DNA of 64,000 nt from Burkholderia sp. BCC0322 (GTDB lineage Bacteria > Pseudomonadota > Gammaproteobacteria > Burkholderiales > Burkholderiaceae), in assembly GCF_902833045.1 (NCBI RefSeq), contig NZ_CADFDU010000003.1, forward strand, positions 186,001 to 250,000, in the 5' to 3' direction. Position 1 is the stretch's first letter; each line of letters starts with the position of its first letter. Made by a program: the position numbers and the translations under genes. Shown here piece by piece: positions 62,187 through 64,000 of the stretch. A model generated the notes under the pieces. It was not told where the DNA came from. It made no database searches and saw nothing but the letters and a program-made list of their open reading frames with translations.

Positions 62187-64000
62187 ATGTATTTCGACCG
62201 ACGACTATGGGCAATGATGGCGGGACTGCGCTGGCGGGTTGCCGCGGCCGTCGCGCTCGGCCTGCTCGCGATGGGTGTCGGGATCCTGCGCTTCGTCTTT
62301 CTAGGCCGCGTGCTGGCGCTGGTCTTTTCCGGCGCGCCGGCGCGCAGCATCGGCGAAGCCGTCGTTGCAACGGCGGCCTGCGTGCTGGTGCGTGCATGGC
62401 TCGACCATCGCCGCACGGTGCTCGCGCAGCACACGGCCGGGCGCGTGCAGGCCACGCTGCGCGCGCGGCTGTTCGACCGGATCGCGGCGCTCGGCCCCGC
62501 ATGGTTCAGCGGTGAACGCACGGGCGGCGTGATGCTGGCCGTCGTCGATGGCGTCGAGCAGCTGCAGACCTTTTTCGGCACCTACCTGCAGCAGCTCGTG
62601 ATCGCCGCCTGCGCGCCGGTGATGATCTTCGCGGTGCTCGCGTGGTGGGACGTACCGACGGCCGCGATCCTGCTGGCCGCGGCGCTCGTTACGCTCGCGC
62701 TGCCGCAGCTCGTGCATCGCGCCGACAAGCGCGCGGCGCTCGCGCGTTCGGCCGCGTTCAAGGCTTTCGGCGAGGAGTTTCTCGACGCGGTGCAAGGCCT
62801 GCCGACACTGAAGGCGTTCGGGCAAGGCACGGCATTCGGCGCGAAGCTGGCCGCGAAGGCGCGCGCGCTGTCCGACAGCACGTTCTGGGTGCTCGCACTC
62901 GGCCTGCTGACGCGGCTCTTTACCGATCTCGGCACCGGCCTCGGCGCGGCCGCCGCGATCGCGGTCGGCGCGTGGCGCGTGCGGCACGGCGACATGAGCC
63001 TCGAGGCGCTGCTGATCGTGCTGATGGCCGGCAGCGAAATCTTCCGGCCGCTGCGCGACCTGCGTGCCGTGCTGCACCAGGGGATGATCGGCCAGTCGGC
63101 GGCGAATGCGATCCACGCGCTGCTCGACGCCGGCAGCCATGCGCCGGCCGCCGATGCGCCGCGCGTGCCGGGCCTGCGGCCGGAGATCGGGTTCGACGCC
63201 GTCAGCTTCGCGTATCCGGGGCGCCGCGCCGGCGCGCATGCGGCGTTGAGCTTCTCGGTGCGCGAGGGCGAGACGGTGGCGATCGTCGGGCCGAGCGGCG
63301 CGGGCAAGTCGACCATCGTGCGCCTGTTGCTGCGCCAGCACGATGCGCAGGGCGGCGTGATCCGCATCGGCGGTCACGACGTGCGCACGCTCGATGCCGG
63401 CCAGGTGCGCGAGATGATCGCGGTCGTCGCGCAGGATGCGACGCTGTTCGACGGCAGCGTCGCCGACAACCTGCGGCTGGGCCGCCCCGATGCGAGCGAC
63501 GCGGACATGATCGCCGCGGCGCGCGCCGCCAACGCGCACGATTTCATCTCGGCGCTGCCCGATGGCTATGCGACGCGCATCGGCGAACGCGGGCTCATGC
63601 TGTCGGGCGGCCAGCGCCAGCGCCTCGCGATTGCCCGCGCGCTGCTGCGCGATGCGCCGATCCTGCTGCTCGACGAGGCGCTGTCGTCGGTCGACGCGGA
63701 GAACGAAGCGCTGATCCAGCAGGCGCTCGACCGGCTCACCCGCGGGCGGACCACGCTCGTGCTCGCGCACCGGCTGTCCAGCGTGATCGGCGCCGACCGC
63801 ATCCTGGTGCTCGACCAGGGGCAGGTGGTCGACGAAGGCACGCACGCGGCGCTGATCGCGCGTGACGGCCCGTATCGCCGGCTGATGGGGCCGCAACTGG
63901 AAGCGGTCGCCGAATCGGTCGGCGTGGCGACGACGGCCGGCGCGACCGCGCGCGCGTCGTCGGGGCCGCAGGTGAGGCCGCTGAACGACGATGCGGCGGA
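62187..64000 (+). CDS. CydCD-like ABC exporter, membrane-ATPase fusion (partial)
   Basis: Read in full from the ATG at 62187 (AGGAGGG ahead); the frame is open to the window end, giving about 604 residues. An N-terminal transmembrane domain of six helices (about 15-310) is joined to a nucleotide-binding domain. That domain shows Walker A GPSGAGKST, Q loop VVAQDATLF, signature LSGGQRQRLAIARALL, Walker B ILLLDEALSSVD and the H loop VLAHRLSS, all intact. The arrangement resembles CydC/CydD (cysteine-glutathione exporters) and lipid or drug half-transporters. The tail near 63950 turns low complexity, so the end may be close or a second domain may follow. A divergent LysR lies upstream. Confidence 0.85.
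   Translation, partial: MYFDRRLWAMMAGLRWRVAAAVALGLLAMGVGILRFVFLGRVLALVFSGAPARSIGEAVVATAACVLVRAWLDHRRTVLAQHTAGRVQATLRARLFDRIAALGPAWFSGERTGGVMLAVVDGVEQLQTFFGTYLQQLVIAACAPVMIFAVLAWWDVPTAAILLAAALVTLALPQLVHRADKRAALARSAAFKAFGEEFLDAVQGLPTLKAFGQGTAFGAKLAAKARALSDSTFWVLALGLLTRLFTDLGTGLGAAAAIAVGAWRVRHGDMSLEALLIVLMAGSEIFRPLRDLRAVLHQGMIGQSAANAIHALLDAGSHAPAADAPRVPGLRPEIGFDAVSFAYPGRRAGAHAALSFSVREGETVAIVGPSGAGKSTIVRLLLRQHDAQGGVIRIGGHDVRTLDAGQVREMIAVVAQDATLFDGSVADNLRLGRPDASDADMIAAARAANAHDFISALPDGYATRIGERGLMLSGGQRQRLAIARALLRDAPILLLDEALSSVDAENEALIQQALDRLTRGRTTLVLAHRLSSVIGADRILVLDQGQVVDEGTHAALIARDGPYRRLMGPQLEAVAESVGVATTAGATARASSGPQVRPLNDDAA

Overview
The window is GC-rich, with G or C at nearly every third codon position, densely packed, and full of LysR regulators, MFS carriers, aromatic and amino-acid catabolism, and signalling genes. 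This points to a Burkholderia (probably cepacia-complex) secondary replicon. That is an inference from composition and gene content: no rRNA, tRNA, origin, insertion sequence or CRISPR array was seen.

Layout. 1-1754: two membrane glycosyltransferase genes on the minus strand, the first cut by the window edge. 1878-9850: accessory genes, namely a lone Tat-type ABC binding protein, two LysR regulators, a 14-helix MFS pump and several small exported proteins. 10145-22932: a full aerobic nicotinate (vitamin B3) degradation island with carrier NicT, MarR regulator NicR, leftward operon nicE-nicD-nicX-nicF-molybdenum subunit, and rightward operon nicC-nicA-cytochrome subunit. Together they take nicotinate through 6-hydroxynicotinate, 2,5-dihydroxypyridine, N-formylmaleamate and maleamate to maleate and fumarate. 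The molybdenum and cytochrome halves of the hydroxylase lie in separate genes, and the cytochrome gene keeps a decayed molybdenum-domain remnant. A GTGTAC-centred motif recurs in the two divergent promoter regions. 23598-28628: valine-type catabolism (mmsA, mmsB), an MHS-family carrier and a divergent LysR.

28738-36170: a SRPBCC protein, a type II haloacid dehalogenase, a GAF-PAS-GGDEF-EAL protein, and a wspR-wspF pair without the rest of the Wsp complex, followed by small unknown genes. 36507-39185: the DUF969/DUF979 proposed 5-oxoproline transporter with DUF2891. 39648-42280: a decayed IclR regulator and a TonB-dependent catecholate siderophore receptor with a Fur-like site upstream. 42604-47876: asparagine use (ansA, LysR, aspA, ansP), turning asparagine into aspartate and fumarate. 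49069-51104: the DUF485/ActP acetate uptake pair.

51566-56686 is the most unusual part. Five tightly packed genes encode a membrane CheA-like protein (HAMP, PAS, HPt, ATPase) with no CheW domain, a sensorless membrane-anchored receptor signalling hairpin, a CheX-like phosphatase, a degenerate-receiver/CheX fusion and a CheY. Both CheX-type proteins end in the same residues, GELELF. No cheW, cheR, cheB or output gene accompanies them. 57066-64000: a lipoprotein, a DUF3592-like membrane protein, a crotonase lacking both hydratase glutamates, alanine racemase, a MAPEG protein, a GcvA-type LysR and a CydCD-like ABC exporter cut by the right edge.
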